Assembly: GCA_002440705.1 (NCBI GenBank)
Contig: DJVA01000010.1
Span: 1 to 37,500, forward strand
Reading direction: 5' to 3'
Source of the DNA: Flavobacteriaceae bacterium UBA6268
GTDB lineage: Bacteria; Bacteroidota; Bacteroidia; Flavobacteriales; Flavobacteriaceae
Length of the DNA stretch: 37,500 nucleotides
Part shown: positions 1 through 8,012 of the stretch, in pieces
How positions within the stretch are numbered: position 1 is the first letter of the stretch
Layout of the letters: each line of letters begins with the position of its first letter
Translations under genes and position numbers: made by a program
Notes under the pieces: generated by a model
What the model saw: the letters and a program-made list of their open reading frames with translations, nothing else
Told to the model about the DNA's origin: nothing
Database searches by the model: none

Positions 1-76
1 GATAATGTTAGGGAAGTATCTTTTTCCCTTGGAGCTTAACAGTGCATTTTAACTAACTAAACTTCAAAATGTAACT

Positions 77-1504
77 ATGAGTAAAACTGCCGAATCGGTT
101 TGGAGCAATTGTTTGTCCTTTATTCAAGATAACATTTCCTCTCAAGCCTACAAAACATGGTTCGAACCTATCAAGGCAGTGAAGCTCAACGATAATGCCC
201 TTAGCATTCAAGTTCCCAGTAAGTTTTTTTATGAATGGTTGGAGGAACACTACGTGAAACTCCTAAAGGTAGCACTTACCAAGGAATTAGGGACCAAAGC
301 CAAATTGGTTTACATCATCAAGATGGAAAACACCTATGGCAACAGGCAGCCTTTCACCGAGAAAATTCCAAGCTCCAACCGCAGTCAGATGAAAGACCAA
401 GAGGTCGACGTTCCTGTGAAGAACAAGAGTCCCGAGCTTAAAAACCCCTTTGTCATACCCGGGATTCGAAATGTAAAAATTGAATCGCAACTTAATCCCA
501 ATTACAATTTCGAAAATTTCTTGGAAGGCGAATCCAACCGTCTGGCGCGTTCCGCAGGTTACGCAGTGGCCAACAAACCAGGGGGCACTTCTTTCAACCC
601 GCTATTGGTTTTTGGCGGGGTTGGACTGGGAAAAACGCATTTGGCCCATGCCATTGGGGTGGAAATCAAGGAAAAATACCCTGAAAAGACCGTTCTGTAC
701 ATTTCTGCGGAAAAATTTACCCAACAGTACATCGAATCGGTCAAAAAGAACAACCGAAACGACTTCATCCATTTTTACCAAATCATCGATGTCCTAATTG
801 TGGATGACATCCAGTTATTGTCTGGAAAAGCCGGAACCCAAGATGTGTTCTTCCATATTTTCAATCACTTGCATCAAAATGGCAAACAGGTTATTTTGAC
901 TAGTGATAAGGCGCCTGTAGACATGATCGATATCGAGCAACGGCTGTTATCGCGTTTTAAATGGGGCCTTTCCGCAGAGCTAAACCACCCCGACTACGAT
1001 ACCCGCGTAGCTATCATTGAAAATAAACTGTATCGGGATGGTGTGGAAATGCCCGAGGAAATCATTGAATTTTTAGCCAATAATATAAAAACCAATATCC
1101 GGGAATTGGAAGGAGCCATCATCTCATTGATTGCCCATTCTTCCTTCAATAAAAGGGAAATTACCATCGATCTTGCCAAAAAGATTGTCGATAATTACGT
1201 GAAGCATACCAAACGGGAAGTTTCCATCGATTACATTCAAAAAGTGGTAAGCGAATACTTCCAGATGGATGTGGACACCTTACAGTCAAAGACCCGCAAA
1301 CGACATATCGTTCAAGCTAGGCAGTTGGCCATGTTCTTTGCCAAAAAATTTACGAAAGCTTCCTTAGCCTCTATTGGATCGCAAATTGGACAACGGGACC
1401 ACGCCACGGTTTTGCATGCCTGCAAAACGGTAGACAACCTCTCCAGTACCGATAAGCAGTTTAGAAAGTATGTAGAGGACCTCAATAAAAAATTAACCCT
1501 GTAA
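77..1504 (+). CDS. dnaA: Chromosomal replication initiator protein DnaA
   Basis: This is the replication initiator ATPase that binds DnaA boxes and opens the origin. The 475-residue protein is of normal length. It has an N-terminal domain I starting MSKTAESVWSNCLSF, a variable linker (about residues 90-140), the AAA+ domain with Walker A GGVGLGKTH and Walker B VLIVDD, and a C-terminal DNA-binding domain with the DnaA signature around RDHATVLHACKTV. The ATG at 77 fits the family N-terminus. It is followed by a strong hairpin terminator and then the phosphatase gene. Only 76 nt upstream are visible and I saw no TTATCCACA-type box there, so nothing in the window places the origin beside dnaA. 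Identification is secure. Confidence 0.98.
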   Translation: MSKTAESVWSNCLSFIQDNISSQAYKTWFEPIKAVKLNDNALSIQVPSKFFYEWLEEHYVKLLKVALTKELGTKAKLVYIIKMENTYGNRQPFTEKIPSSNRSQMKDQEVDVPVKNKSPELKNPFVIPGIRNVKIESQLNPNYNFENFLEGESNRLARSAGYAVANKPGGTSFNPLLVFGGVGLGKTHLAHAIGVEIKEKYPEKTVLYISAEKFTQQYIESVKKNNRNDFIHFYQIIDVLIVDDIQLLSGKAGTQDVFFHIFNHLHQNGKQVILTSDKAPVDMIDIEQRLLSRFKWGLSAELNHPDYDTRVAIIENKLYRDGVEMPEEIIEFLANNIKTNIRELEGAIISLIAHSSFNKREITIDLAKKIVDNYVKHTKREVSIDYIQKVVSEYFQMDVDTLQSKTRKRHIVQARQLAMFFAKKFTKASLASIGSQIGQRDHATVLHACKTVDNLSSTDKQFRKYVEDLNKKLTL

Positions 1505-1506
1505 TC

Positions 1507-1536
1507 AATCCCGTGAGAGCGGGATTTTTTATTTTT
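1507..1536 (+). terminator. Rho-independent terminator after dnaA
   Basis: A perfect 7-bp stem, AATCCCG (1507-1513) with CGGGATT (1520-1526), closes a 6-nt loop and runs into a T-rich tract. It lies 3 nt after the dnaA stop and 6 nt before the phosphatase ATG, so it probably separates the two transcripts or attenuates read-through. Confidence 0.8.
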
Positions 1537-1541
1537 AAACA

Positions 1542-1994
1542 ATGAAGACTAAAATATTGATGGTCTGCCTCGGCAATATTTGCCGTTCCCCCTTGGCAGA
1601 AGGTATTTTAAAATCCAAAGTAGATCCAGCCAAAGTTCAAGTAGATTCTGCAGGAACCGGAGGTTGGCATGTTGGAGAATTACCCGATTCCAGGAGCATT
1701 GAAGTGGCCCAAAAATATGGAATCGATATTACGGACCAACGGGGCAGAAAATTTTCTGCTTACGATTTTGAGCAATACGATTACATCTATGTAATGGACA
1801 ACTCCAATTACCAGGATGTCATCAAATTGGCCAACTCCAGTTCCGAAATCGCAAAAGTGAAATTAATTTTGGATGAAGTTTTCCCCGATGAGAATGTAGA
1901 TGTCCCCGATCCATATTATGGGGGCACATTGGGTTTTGAAAATGTTTTTAAGCTGTTGGATGATGCGTGTGAGAAAATAGCGCATAAACTCTAA
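1542..1994 (+). CDS. Low-molecular-weight protein-tyrosine phosphatase
   Basis: This is a cytoplasmic phosphotyrosine phosphatase of 150 residues, the usual family size. The CX5R active-site loop is at the N-terminus (CLGNICRS, residues 9-16), and the general-acid Asp lies in the late DPYYGG motif. Expected chemistry is a cysteinyl-phosphate intermediate; the physiological substrate cannot be told from sequence. In other bacteria such enzymes often act on tyrosine kinases of polysaccharide export, but no kinase is encoded here. It starts just after the dnaA terminator. The next gene begins 6 nt (ATG 2001) or 41 nt (TTG 2036) after its stop, so the two may share a transcript. Confidence 0.95.
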   Translation: MKTKILMVCLGNICRSPLAEGILKSKVDPAKVQVDSAGTGGWHVGELPDSRSIEVAQKYGIDITDQRGRKFSAYDFEQYDYIYVMDNSNYQDVIKLANSSSEIAKVKLILDEVFPDENVDVPDPYYGGTLGFENVFKLLDDACEKIAHKL

Positions 1995-2000
1995 CACTGC

Positions 2001-2039
2001 ATGAGTAAATTGAATAATATTATAAAAAAAATGCCTTGA
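2001..2039 (+). other. Candidate out-of-frame true start of the first sugar dehydrogenase gene
   Basis: An ATG at 2001, 6 nt after the phosphatase stop, opens a 12-codon frame (MSKLNNIIKKMP) that stops at 2039, overlapping the TTG start at 2036. The frame crosses a run of eight A (2024-2031). A -1 slip there, or one extra A in the true sequence, would fuse this basic N-terminus to the hydrophobic signal peptide of the dehydrogenase. It could be a homopolymer error, a slippage site, or a real TTG start with a chance mini-ORF upstream. Confidence 0.45.
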
Positions 2040-3394
2040 GAACCTGCTATTTTTTATTGCTTCTTAGTACAATCGGCACTTTAGCAAGAGCGCAAAATTT
2101 TTCCATTGAATTGTTTTCATCAGGGTTTAACCAACCATTGGATATTCAAAATGCTGGAGACGATCGTCTCTTTATTGTTGAAAAAAACGGGTTGATAAAA
2201 ATTGTGAATGGTGATGGTACAGTTCCCCCTTCACCCTTTGTTGACATTTCAACCAAGATCGATCCTTCTGGTGAAGGTGGCCTCTTGGGTTTGGCCTTCC
2301 ATCCCGATTATTCTAATAATGGTTACTTTTATGTGAATTATGTGGATTTAAACAGGGATCTGCAAATTTCCCGATTTTCAGTAAGTCCGGGAGATGGCAA
2401 TATAGCAGACCCTAACAGTGAACTTCCCATTTTAAATTACGAACATGACAATGTTTTCCATTATGGAGGAACCATTGGTTTTGGACCAGATGGTTATTTT
2501 TATATTTCCACCGGGGATGATCTGTCTTCAGACAACGCACAAAATACCACAAACCTTAAGGGAAAAATTTTGAGATTGGATGTCGATAATCCCTCTGGAG
2601 GGAACAATTACGGCATTCCTCCCGATAACCCCTTTGCTGGTAGTACTACGGAATCAGAAGAAATTTGGGCCTATGGTTTGAGGAACCCTTGGAAGTTTAG
2701 TTTTGATGTTCCTGAAAATACCATTTGGATAGCAGACGTTGGTGAGTCAACAGTCGAGGAAATCAATAGGGTTTCTATTATAGAAAGTGGCTATAACTTT
2801 GGGTGGCCTTGTTACGAGGGGAGTATGCCCCACAGTACCTTAGATTGTCCACCCGTCAATGAACTTGAATTTCCTTTAGCGGAATACACCCATGATATTG
2901 GATTTGCCATCATAGGGGGTTATGTTTATAGAGGAACTTCGTTTCCCGATTTTTATGGCTCCTATCTCTTTGCCGATATTGGTTCGGATATCTTGGGTTG
3001 GGTAGATGAAAGCGAAGCAATCCATTTTACACAACCCTATGGAAGAAATTGGTCGAGTTTAGGGGTTGATTTTTCGGGTGAGATTTATCTTGCGGCATTC
3101 ACGGTTGGGGAAATTTATAAACTTGATTTACAACTTTCCATTCCGCAATATCAAGAGCATGAAGTTTTTCTTTTTCCAAACCCAACAAAAATGGAATTTT
3201 CCATAAAGCTAAAAGAGCACGTGATTTCGTCGGTGACCATCCTCGATTTACATGGAAGGAAACTTTGGAGTACCTCAGGAAATTCTTCATCAGACTTATC
3301 AATTAAGCTTCCACTCATGGACAGGGGAGTATATTTTGTGAAGATTGAAGATATCTCCGGAAATGTTTCTCTAAGAAAAATAGTCCTGGAATAG
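2036..3394 (+). CDS. Secreted PQQ-type sugar dehydrogenase paralogue 1, T9SS substrate
   Basis: This 452-residue protein has a signal peptide (cleavage near ARA-Q, residue 19), a glucose/sorbosone dehydrogenase six-bladed propeller (about 22-365), and a C-terminal T9SS sorting domain beginning at FPNPT and ending in LRKIVLE. The family oxidises aldose sugars outside the cell using PQQ and calcium. The active-site histidine seems kept (FHYGG), but the GDGG and GNRAQ loop present in the downstream paralogue is shortened to GDDLSSDNAQ, so activity is uncertain. The only in-frame start after the TAA at 2015 is TTG at 2036; a shifted ATG start at 2001 is discussed separately. It forms a tandem pair with the next gene, with shared blocks such as GNNYGIPPDNPFAG and EIWAYGLRNPWKFSFD. 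Confidence 0.85.
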   Translation: MRTCYFLLLLSTIGTLARAQNFSIELFSSGFNQPLDIQNAGDDRLFIVEKNGLIKIVNGDGTVPPSPFVDISTKIDPSGEGGLLGLAFHPDYSNNGYFYVNYVDLNRDLQISRFSVSPGDGNIADPNSELPILNYEHDNVFHYGGTIGFGPDGYFYISTGDDLSSDNAQNTTNLKGKILRLDVDNPSGGNNYGIPPDNPFAGSTTESEEIWAYGLRNPWKFSFDVPENTIWIADVGESTVEEINRVSIIESGYNFGWPCYEGSMPHSTLDCPPVNELEFPLAEYTHDIGFAIIGGYVYRGTSFPDFYGSYLFADIGSDILGWVDESEAIHFTQPYGRNWSSLGVDFSGEIYLAAFTVGEIYKLDLQLSIPQYQEHEVFLFPNPTKMEFSIKLKEHVISSVTILDLHGRKLWSTSGNSSSDLSIKLPLMDRGVYFVKIEDISGNVSLRKIVLE

Positions 3395-3446
3395 TTACAT
3401 ACTCGATTTACTTGTATTCAACGGTAACTGGTTTTTTTGATCGAAT

Positions 3447-3476
3447 TTTTTAATTGGTCTCTATTCATTACATTTA
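3447..3476 (+). promoter_or_regulatory. Probable promoter of the second sugar dehydrogenase
   Basis: TTT at 3447-3449 and TACATTTA at 3469-3476 are 19 nt apart. This is close to the Bacteroidota pattern, with the last base of TAnnTTTG being A. The start codon is 12 nt downstream. It suggests the second paralogue can be expressed independently of the first. Confidence 0.4.
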
Positions 3477-3488
3477 GAAAAAAAATCC

Positions 3489-4859
3489 ATGAAAAATATT
3501 CTAATAACTGGTCTTGTAATTTTTTTCAGCTTCCAAGGTTGGTCACAAACGATCACTCTGGAATCCTTTGCCTCTGGCTTTTCTGCACCGGTCGATATCG
3601 CACATGCTGGGGACGATCGCCTATTTGTGGTCGAAAAAGGAGGGCGCATTAAAATCCTAAATGCTGATGGCACCATCGAGGCCACACCTTTTTTGGATAT
3701 TTCATCTTTGGTATCTAATGGTAGCGAGCAAGGATTGTTGGGATTGGCCTTTCATCCAGATTATGCCACCAATGGTTACTTCTATGTGAATTATACCGAT
3801 ACCGGAGGCGATACACAAGTTTCGCGATTTAGCGTCGATTCGGGAAATCCCAACTTGGCCGATCCGGCCAGCGAGTTTCCGATCATCGATTATACACAGC
3901 CATTTTCCAACCACAATGGAGGATGTGTTCGTTTTGGACCGGATGGATACCTTTATATTGCTGCCGGTGATGGTGGCAGTGGTGGAGATCCTGGTAACCG
4001 CGCTCAGAACACAGAGCTGCTTTTGGGGAAACTCCTGAGGATTGATGTAGACAGCCCCGGTGGGGGAAACAACTATGGAATTCCTCCAGATAACCCCTTC
4101 GCGGGCGACCCACCAAATGCAGGGGAGATTTGGGCCTACGGACTTAGAAACCCTTGGAAATTCAGTTTTGACAAAGACAATGGCGACCTTTGGATTGCCG
4201 ATGTGGGTCAAGGTACCATTGAAGAAATCGACCATGCCGCTGGAAACGCGGCCGGTCTCAATTACGGTTGGCGATGTTATGAAGGTTCTTTGGTTTATAA
4301 CAATACCGATTGCCCCGATCCAAGCGAATTGACCTTTCCAGTAGGGGAATACAATCATTCCGTAGGCAATTCCATTACGGGGGGCTATGTTTACAGGGGA
4401 AGCACCTATAACAACATGCTGGGCTATTACTTTTTTGCTGATTTTGGATCAGGGGTCATTGGAAGCATTGACAGTGATGAAAATTTGACCATTCTGGACG
4501 ATACCAATTCCAATTTTTCATCTTTTGGTGAAGATGTAAATGGCGAACTATACCTTGTTACCTACTCTGGAACCATCTACAAAATTGTGGGGGAAGTTTT
4601 GGAATTGGAGGAGTTTAAATACACGACAGTCCATATTGTGCCCAACCCTGCCGTCCATTCGTTTACCATTCAAAGCTTTGATGAATCCATTGTTAAATTT
4701 GAAATATTCAATCTGAACGGAACCTTGATAAAAAGTAGTCATGGCTCAGCTTTCCACAGCAAAACCATCTCTACTCAAGGTTTTTCCAAAGGACTTTACC
4801 TAATCAAAGCCTACGGAGAAGAAGGGCAATGTTCCATCCACAAACTACTTATAGAATAA
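3489..4859 (+). CDS. Secreted PQQ-type sugar dehydrogenase paralogue 2, T9SS substrate
   Basis: This 456-residue protein has a signal peptide (cleavage near GWSQ, residue 20), a complete glucose/sorbosone dehydrogenase domain (about 22-375) and a T9SS type A sorting domain from VPNPA to HKLLIE. The active-site block is the family form: NHNGG, FGPDG, then GDGGSGGDPGNRAQ. The likely function is extracellular or surface oxidation of a sugar by a PQQ/calcium soluble dehydrogenase; the substrate is unknown. It is a tandem duplicate of the gene before it, and this copy looks the more ancestral. Sorting domains imply export by the type IX system and attachment to the surface or release. Confidence 0.9.
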   Translation: MKNILITGLVIFFSFQGWSQTITLESFASGFSAPVDIAHAGDDRLFVVEKGGRIKILNADGTIEATPFLDISSLVSNGSEQGLLGLAFHPDYATNGYFYVNYTDTGGDTQVSRFSVDSGNPNLADPASEFPIIDYTQPFSNHNGGCVRFGPDGYLYIAAGDGGSGGDPGNRAQNTELLLGKLLRIDVDSPGGGNNYGIPPDNPFAGDPPNAGEIWAYGLRNPWKFSFDKDNGDLWIADVGQGTIEEIDHAAGNAAGLNYGWRCYEGSLVYNNTDCPDPSELTFPVGEYNHSVGNSITGGYVYRGSTYNNMLGYYFFADFGSGVIGSIDSDENLTILDDTNSNFSSFGEDVNGELYLVTYSGTIYKIVGEVLELEEFKYTTVHIVPNPAVHSFTIQSFDESIVKFEIFNLNGTLIKSSHGSAFHSKTISTQGFSKGLYLIKAYGEEGQCSIHKLLIE

Positions 4860-4865
4860 CTGCTC

Positions 4866-5582
4866 ATGACGCCCCAACTTGGTAACCTTTATCTCATTCC
4901 CTGTCCGTTGGGAGCAACCCCCCCTTTGGAAGTACTTCCCCTTTCTGTCAAAAAAGTGATTGAACTCATTGACCATTACATTGTGGAACACGAAAAAAAT
5001 GCCCGAAGGTTTATCAAAGAAATCGTCCCTAAAAAATCGCAACCTGATTTGAAGCTACAGACCATTAATAAATTTACGGATGCTTCCGAAATTCCGCAAA
5101 TGCTTGCCCCATGCTTTGAGGGTATACACATGGGTGTCATTAGTGATGCAGGATGTCCAGGGGTTGCCGATCCTGGAGCAGCAATAGTATCCCAAGCGCA
5201 CCTTAACGGCATTAGGGTAATCCCATTGGTAGGGCCTTCCTCTTTATTATTGGCCATGATGGCCAGCGGCTTTAACGGACAAAATTTTGCGTTCAATGGA
5301 TACCTCCCTATTGAAAAGCAAGAACGTAAAAAGGAGATCAAAAGATTGGAGCGGCTTTCCCAAGAACTGGGACAATCTCAATTGTTTATCGAAACCCCTT
5401 ACAGAAACAATCAACTCTTGGAAAGTTTGCTGCAAACCTTACATCCCGATACCCAACTCTGTATAGCCAGTGACATTACCCTTTCTTCCGAATTCATTTT
5501 GACCCAACCTGCAGGGTTGTGGAAAAAAACAAAGGTGGACCTACATAAAAGGCCCACCTTGTTTATCATCCATAAAGCTTGA
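4866..5582 (+). CDS. RsmI-like SAM-dependent methyltransferase (tetrapyrrole methylase fold)
   Basis: This 238-residue protein of the tetrapyrrole methylase superfamily is closest to the RsmI group that 2'-O-methylates C1402 of 16S rRNA. It has an N-terminal NLYLIPCPLG strand, the SDAGCPGVADPGA motif (about 93-105) and the GPSSLLLAMMASGF motif (about 122-135). It is shorter than E. coli RsmI (about 286 residues) and differs at the N-terminus, matching the compact Bacteroidota version. Its target could be rRNA but is not proven by sequence. It follows the second sugar dehydrogenase by 6 nt and may be read from the same transcript. Its 3' end contains the terminator of the convergent gene. Confidence 0.85.
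   Translation: MTPQLGNLYLIPCPLGATPPLEVLPLSVKKVIELIDHYIVEHEKNARRFIKEIVPKKSQPDLKLQTINKFTDASEIPQMLAPCFEGIHMGVISDAGCPGVADPGAAIVSQAHLNGIRVIPLVGPSSLLLAMMASGFNGQNFAFNGYLPIEKQERKKEIKRLERLSQELGQSQLFIETPYRNNQLLESLLQTLHPDTQLCIASDITLSSEFILTQPAGLWKKTKVDLHKRPTLFIIHKA
5521..5560 (-). terminator. Minus-strand terminator inside the 3' end of the RsmI-like gene
   Basis: AAGGTGG (5532-5538) and CCACCTT (5554-5560) form a 7-bp stem. Read leftward, the stem is followed by TGTTTTTTTCC (5531-5521), a good U-tract. It should end transcripts of the minus-strand gene whose stop is at 5588, while being coding sequence for the last residues of the plus-strand methyltransferase. Confidence 0.6.
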
Positions 5583-5587
5583 GTGCT

Positions 5588-6238
5588 TTACAACAGGTCA
5601 ATTTGTTTTTGCGGTTCGATCAATGAAGTATCGTACCCCGAAAATTTCTTGAGGTAATACCTGATAGAAGTTCCGAAGGCATCCTCGAATTCTTCCGTAC
5701 CACCACTTCGAAGGTATTTCTTTACGTTTCCTGCTCCCGCCAAGTGTGCAGCGGCTAAAATACCGGATTCGGTTACCCGCACCCCGTTGATGTAGGTGCC
5801 AACATACCTTTTAATGTCCCTGCGCAAAATCCATTTGTTTCGGGCCGTATAAGCGTTAAATGCATCTTCCTGAAGGCGGGTATCGTTCATAAAATCGCTG
5901 GAATCGTGGATTCCAATCATTTTAAGGGTGTTTTTGTTGAACTGGTATTTTCCTAAATACCCATAACTATTGATAGTCGAGTAATCGCCTTGTGATTCCT
6001 TAAATGCCAAGGCTTCCTTAAAAGCGATGTACGATTTGTCGAGGAACAATTGGTAACGGGCAATTTCAACATCATCCCCTTTTTTGATGTCGGTTTTATT
6101 GGGGACGTTGTAGCACATTGCTTCATCATCCACTCTATAAGCAGAAAAATCTACCTTGGTTCCAAAAGATAGGCCAGAGGAAGCTACCGCTACCATAAGG
6201 GCCATAATGGCAATTTGAGATAAATTTCTTTTCATCAA
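5588..6238 (-). CDS. Secreted lysozyme-like/lytic transglycosylase-type envelope protein
   Basis: This 216-residue exported protein has a signal peptide or N-terminal anchor (residues 1-25). The core FKESQGDY...GYLGKYQF (about 78-100) resembles the catalytic-Glu region of lysozyme/SLT-fold enzymes, and it is followed by a late AAAHLAGAGNVKKYL helix. Related Flavobacteriaceae proteins are often annotated as peptidoglycan-binding or LysM proteins, although I see no LysM repeat here. Likely role: cutting or binding peptidoglycan in the periplasm; Glu79 or a nearby Glu is the presumed acid. It lies downstream of mltG on the same strand but 210 nt away with its own -7 element, so it is probably a separate transcript. 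Confidence 0.7.
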   Translation of the reverse strand: MMKRNLSQIAIMALMVAVASSGLSFGTKVDFSAYRVDDEAMCYNVPNKTDIKKGDDVEIARYQLFLDKSYIAFKEALAFKESQGDYSTINSYGYLGKYQFNKNTLKMIGIHDSSDFMNDTRLQEDAFNAYTARNKWILRRDIKRYVGTYINGVRVTESGILAAAHLAGAGNVKKYLRSGGTEEFEDAFGTSIRYYLKKFSGYDTSLIEPQKQIDLL

Positions 6239-6280
6239 GTTTTGATTTTTGACAAGATTACCTTATCAAATTTCAGCGTG

Positions 6281-6288
6281 CAAAGGTA
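6281..6288 (-). promoter_or_regulatory. -7 element upstream of the lysozyme-like gene
   Basis: On the minus strand TACCTTTG is an exact match to the Bacteroidota -7 motif TAnnTTTG, 42 nt upstream of the start codon. No good TTG lies 19-20 nt further upstream, so only the -7 part is well supported. Confidence 0.5.
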
Positions 6289-6448
6289 CGAAATATTTTA
6301 CAAAATTGATTTTCAGGCTGTTAATAAATGTTAAATCCCTTATCGAAAACGTTTTCAGCAGCCCTTTTCAAAACTGTATCTAAAGTTACGACCAAAAAAA
6401 ATGGAAAAATCAGACGAAAATCATAAATAATAACAAAATTGTAAACAG

Positions 6449-7495
6449 TTATCGCTGAACCCCTTGCCCTGAAATCCAGCGCACATATTCGGCTTTGTTG
6501 GCATTATGCTGTGCCAAGGTTTTTGCAAATTTGTGGTACCCGAAACGATTAACATCGGCCACGAAGTAGTAGTAATCGTGTTGCTCGGCATTCAACACTG
6601 CATCGATAGAGGAAATATCGGGCATTGCTATGGGTCCAGGAGGCACCCCTGCATACTTGTAGGTGTTGTAAGGGGAATCGATTTCAAGGTCTTTATAGAG
6701 TACGCGTTTGATGGTTTGTTCAAAATCATCCTCCACAAGCTTCTTGGCATAGATCACCGTGGGGTCGGCCTGTAAGTACATCCCAGCTTTGATTCTGTTT
6801 AAATAGACCCCTGCAACCCTTGCGCGTTCTTCAACTTTAGCAGTCTCTTTCTGTACAATAGCAGCCAAAGAAATGACCTGGGTTTCAGAGAGCCCAATTT
6901 GTTTGGCCTTTGCCTTTCGAGTCTCGTTCCAGAAACGCTGGTACTCTTTAAGCATTTTATCCCTAAAGTTTGTTGCCGAAGTATTCCAATACACCTCATA
7001 GGTATTGGGCAAGTACATCCCCAAAGCATTTTGTGTTGTAAAAGCATTTTGCGTTAAAAATGCGCTATCCTTCAAGGCATTTAAGATGCTAAGGCTATCC
7101 GGTTCTATTTGACCCGCCAATTGCCCGGCCAAATCCTCCAATCGTTCCTGATTGTTAAACTTTACGAGGATGGGACTATTTTTACTGCGGATGGTATTGA
7201 TGATGTCATTATTGTTCATGCCTTTTTTGAGCAAGAAATGACCGGATTTTACATTTCCAATGTAGCCTTTCCTTTTAGCTAGTGCGATAAAGGACTCCTC
7301 ATTTTTTAGCAAAGGCCCAATGTCCTCCAGAACTTGTTGGAAATTGGACCCCGTAGCAATGTATAGATGTGCTTCGGTATTTAGAAATGCAGTGTTGTCG
7401 AGAAACAAAGTACGGTATACGTAATAGGCAAATCCTCCCATCAGGACTAACCCCAAAATAAGTGTCGCTAAAATGACTTTCTTTAGATTACTCAT
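6449..7495 (-). CDS. mltG: Endolytic murein transglycosylase MltG (YceG family)
   Basis: This inner-membrane lytic transglycosylase cleaves nascent glycan strands and helps set their length. The 348-residue protein has one N-terminal membrane helix (about 5-27), a LysM-like region, and the YceG catalytic domain. The catalytic Glu is E217 in AAIVQKETAK, followed by YLNRIKAGMYLQADPTVIYA (231-250) and the PYNTYKYAGVPPGPI block, all standard for MltG. Its start overlaps the end of the GNAT gene by 8 nt, and that gene overlaps dapF, so the three form a translationally coupled operon transcribed leftward from about 8782. Confidence 0.96.
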   Translation of the reverse strand: MSNLKKVILATLILGLVLMGGFAYYVYRTLFLDNTAFLNTEAHLYIATGSNFQQVLEDIGPLLKNEESFIALAKRKGYIGNVKSGHFLLKKGMNNNDIINTIRSKNSPILVKFNNQERLEDLAGQLAGQIEPDSLSILNALKDSAFLTQNAFTTQNALGMYLPNTYEVYWNTSATNFRDKMLKEYQRFWNETRKAKAKQIGLSETQVISLAAIVQKETAKVEERARVAGVYLNRIKAGMYLQADPTVIYAKKLVEDDFEQTIKRVLYKDLEIDSPYNTYKYAGVPPGPIAMPDISSIDAVLNAEQHDYYYFVADVNRFGYHKFAKTLAQHNANKAEYVRWISGQGVQR

Positions 7496-8012
7496 GAATT
7501 AACTGATACAACCATTCACTTTTATAACGCCCTCCTGAAAGGATCCAATCTTTTTTCTTTCCTACTTTCTGGAATCCCAACTTTTCAAACAGCTTTAAAC
7601 TTTTTTTATTGTCCGATGCAATATTGGCAAAGATTTGATGCAAATTCAAATGGTCAAACCCATAGGCACACATTAGCTGTACCGTCTCGTAGGCATATCC
7701 TTTGCCGCGGTCCTGTTCCGAAAAAATAATCACCCCCAAACCGGCACGGCGGTGTTTTGGATCGAATTCAAAAAGGTCCACAAAACCTAAAACCTTATCA
7801 TTCACATTACTGCAAATGACCAAGCGCAATTGTTTTACTTCATAAATATCCCGATGGGCATTCTCGAGATACTGTTTCAAAACGAATTTGGAATAGGGTG
7901 TAACCGTATTGCTGATTTCCCAGACCGATTCGTCATTTTCCAGCAAGTACAGGAATTCCAAATCTTCTGGCTCCAAGGCCCTTAAAAAAATATATTTTCC
8001 CTTCAACCGCAT
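7488..8012 (-). CDS. GNAT family N-acetyltransferase (RimJ/RimL type)
   Basis: This 174-residue acetyl-CoA-dependent acetyltransferase shows the acetyl-CoA pyrophosphate-binding signature QDRGKGYA (about 100-107) and the C-terminal SLKLFEKLGFQKVG helix-strand typical of RimJ/RimL-like GNAT enzymes. The substrate cannot be assigned; it might be a protein N-terminus or a small amine. It overlaps dapF at its 5' end (10 nt) and mltG at its 3' end (8 nt), so it is co-translated with two cell-wall genes. That is context only, not proof of a wall-related role. Confidence 0.9.
   Translation of the reverse strand: MRLKGKYIFLRALEPEDLEFLYLLENDESVWEISNTVTPYSKFVLKQYLENAHRDIYEVKQLRLVICSNVNDKVLGFVDLFEFDPKHRRAGLGVIIFSEQDRGKGYAYETVQLMCAYGFDHLNLHQIFANIASDNKKSLKLFEKLGFQKVGKKKDWILSGGRYKSEWLYQLIHE

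Noticed and set aside
1..76. Replication origin next to dnaA
   Set aside because: No DnaA-box cluster is visible in the short upstream stretch; dnaA is not reliably beside the origin in this phylum.
3702..4358. 218-codon antisense frame inside the second sugar dehydrogenase
   Set aside because: The plus strand has a clear family match over the same span; the antisense translation has no recognisable domain.
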